Under the pieces are notes generated by a model that did not search any database, was not told the DNA's origin, and worked only from the letters and a program-made list of their open reading frames with translations. From Candidatus Zixiibacteriota bacterium (lineage in GTDB: Bacteria; Zixibacteria; MSB-5A5; SM1-73), in assembly GCA_029933635.1 (NCBI GenBank), contig JAOZNS010000107.1, forward strand, positions 1 through 6,916: DNA of 6,916 nucleotides, given 5' to 3'. The position numbers and the translations under genes were made by a program. Shown here one piece after another: positions 6,841 through 6,916 of this stretch. How positions within the stretch are numbered: position 1 is the stretch's first letter; every line of letters starts with the position of its first letter.

Positions 6841-6916
6841 CTACTTCATCAAGACCATTTTACGGGTTTGAGTGAAATCACCGGCTTCCAGCCTGTAAAA
6901 ATATATTCCGCTGGCA
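6841..6916 (-). CDS. C-terminal end of a protein with a T9SS/FlgD-like sorting domain (partial)
   Basis: Only the last 24 codons are in the window (frame 6915-6841), ending in TAG at 6843-6841. The tail reads ASGIYFYRLEAGDF, then TQTRKMVLMK. This matches the pattern known for type A C-terminal sorting domains of the Por/type IX secretion system and for the related FlgD-like Ig fold: Gly-[Ile/Val]-Tyr near the start of the final strands, then a basic Arg-Lys followed by hydrophobic residues at the extreme C-terminus. The full protein would be exported and anchored or released at the cell surface. Its main function cannot be seen. The terminator 20 nt downstream marks the end of its transcript. 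Confidence 0.8.
   Translation of the reverse strand, partial: ASGIYFYRLEAGDFTQTRKMVLMK

Noticed and set aside
1..6916. CRISPR arrays, tRNA or rRNA genes, insertion sequences, attachment sites
   Set aside because: No regularly spaced direct repeats, cloverleaf-like sequence, transposase motif or terminal inverted repeats were seen on either strand.

Overview
The window looks like chromosomal DNA from an uncultured, moderately AT-rich bacterium. All recognisable genes lie on the minus strand. Two things hint at the FCB superphylum or a nearby candidate phylum (Zixibacteria-like). One is the gene fragment at the right edge, which ends in a type IX-secretion/FlgD-like C-terminal sorting motif (GIYFYRLEAGDF ... 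RKMVLMK). The other is a secreted, cysteine-rich protein gene at the left edge. This placement is an inference from motif style and was not tested.

Layout in the direction of transcription, right to left. (1) 6916-6841 is the last 24 codons of a sorting-domain protein, followed by a strong bidirectional hairpin terminator at 6787-6820. (2) About 185 nt of leader follows. (3) 6600-1538 holds a three-gene signalling cassette: a soluble GAF histidine kinase (459 aa), a REC-GAF-GAF-histidine kinase (694 aa), and an NtrC-type sigma-54 activator (REC-AAA+-Fis HTH, 462 aa). The kinase genes are 37 nt apart. A 172-nt gap precedes the activator gene. (4) A 285-nt intergenic stretch carries a good sigma-70-like promoter for the next gene. 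(5) 1252-1 is a secreted-protein gene broken by an in-frame TAG and a single-base frameshift, and it runs off the left edge.

The cassette is probably a cytoplasmic signalling module. Neither kinase has a membrane segment, so the inputs are likely sensed through GAF domains or partner proteins. Phosphate could pass from kinase 1 to the REC domain of kinase 2 (D56), and from either kinase to D55 of the activator, which would then drive sigma-54 promoters. I found no convincing -24/-12 site inside the window, so its targets probably lie elsewhere.

Nothing here amounts to a clearly new biological system. The points most worth checking are the two lesions in the secreted-protein gene, the Shine-Dalgarno sequence held in the loop of a start-codon hairpin, and the two-kinase/one-activator architecture.
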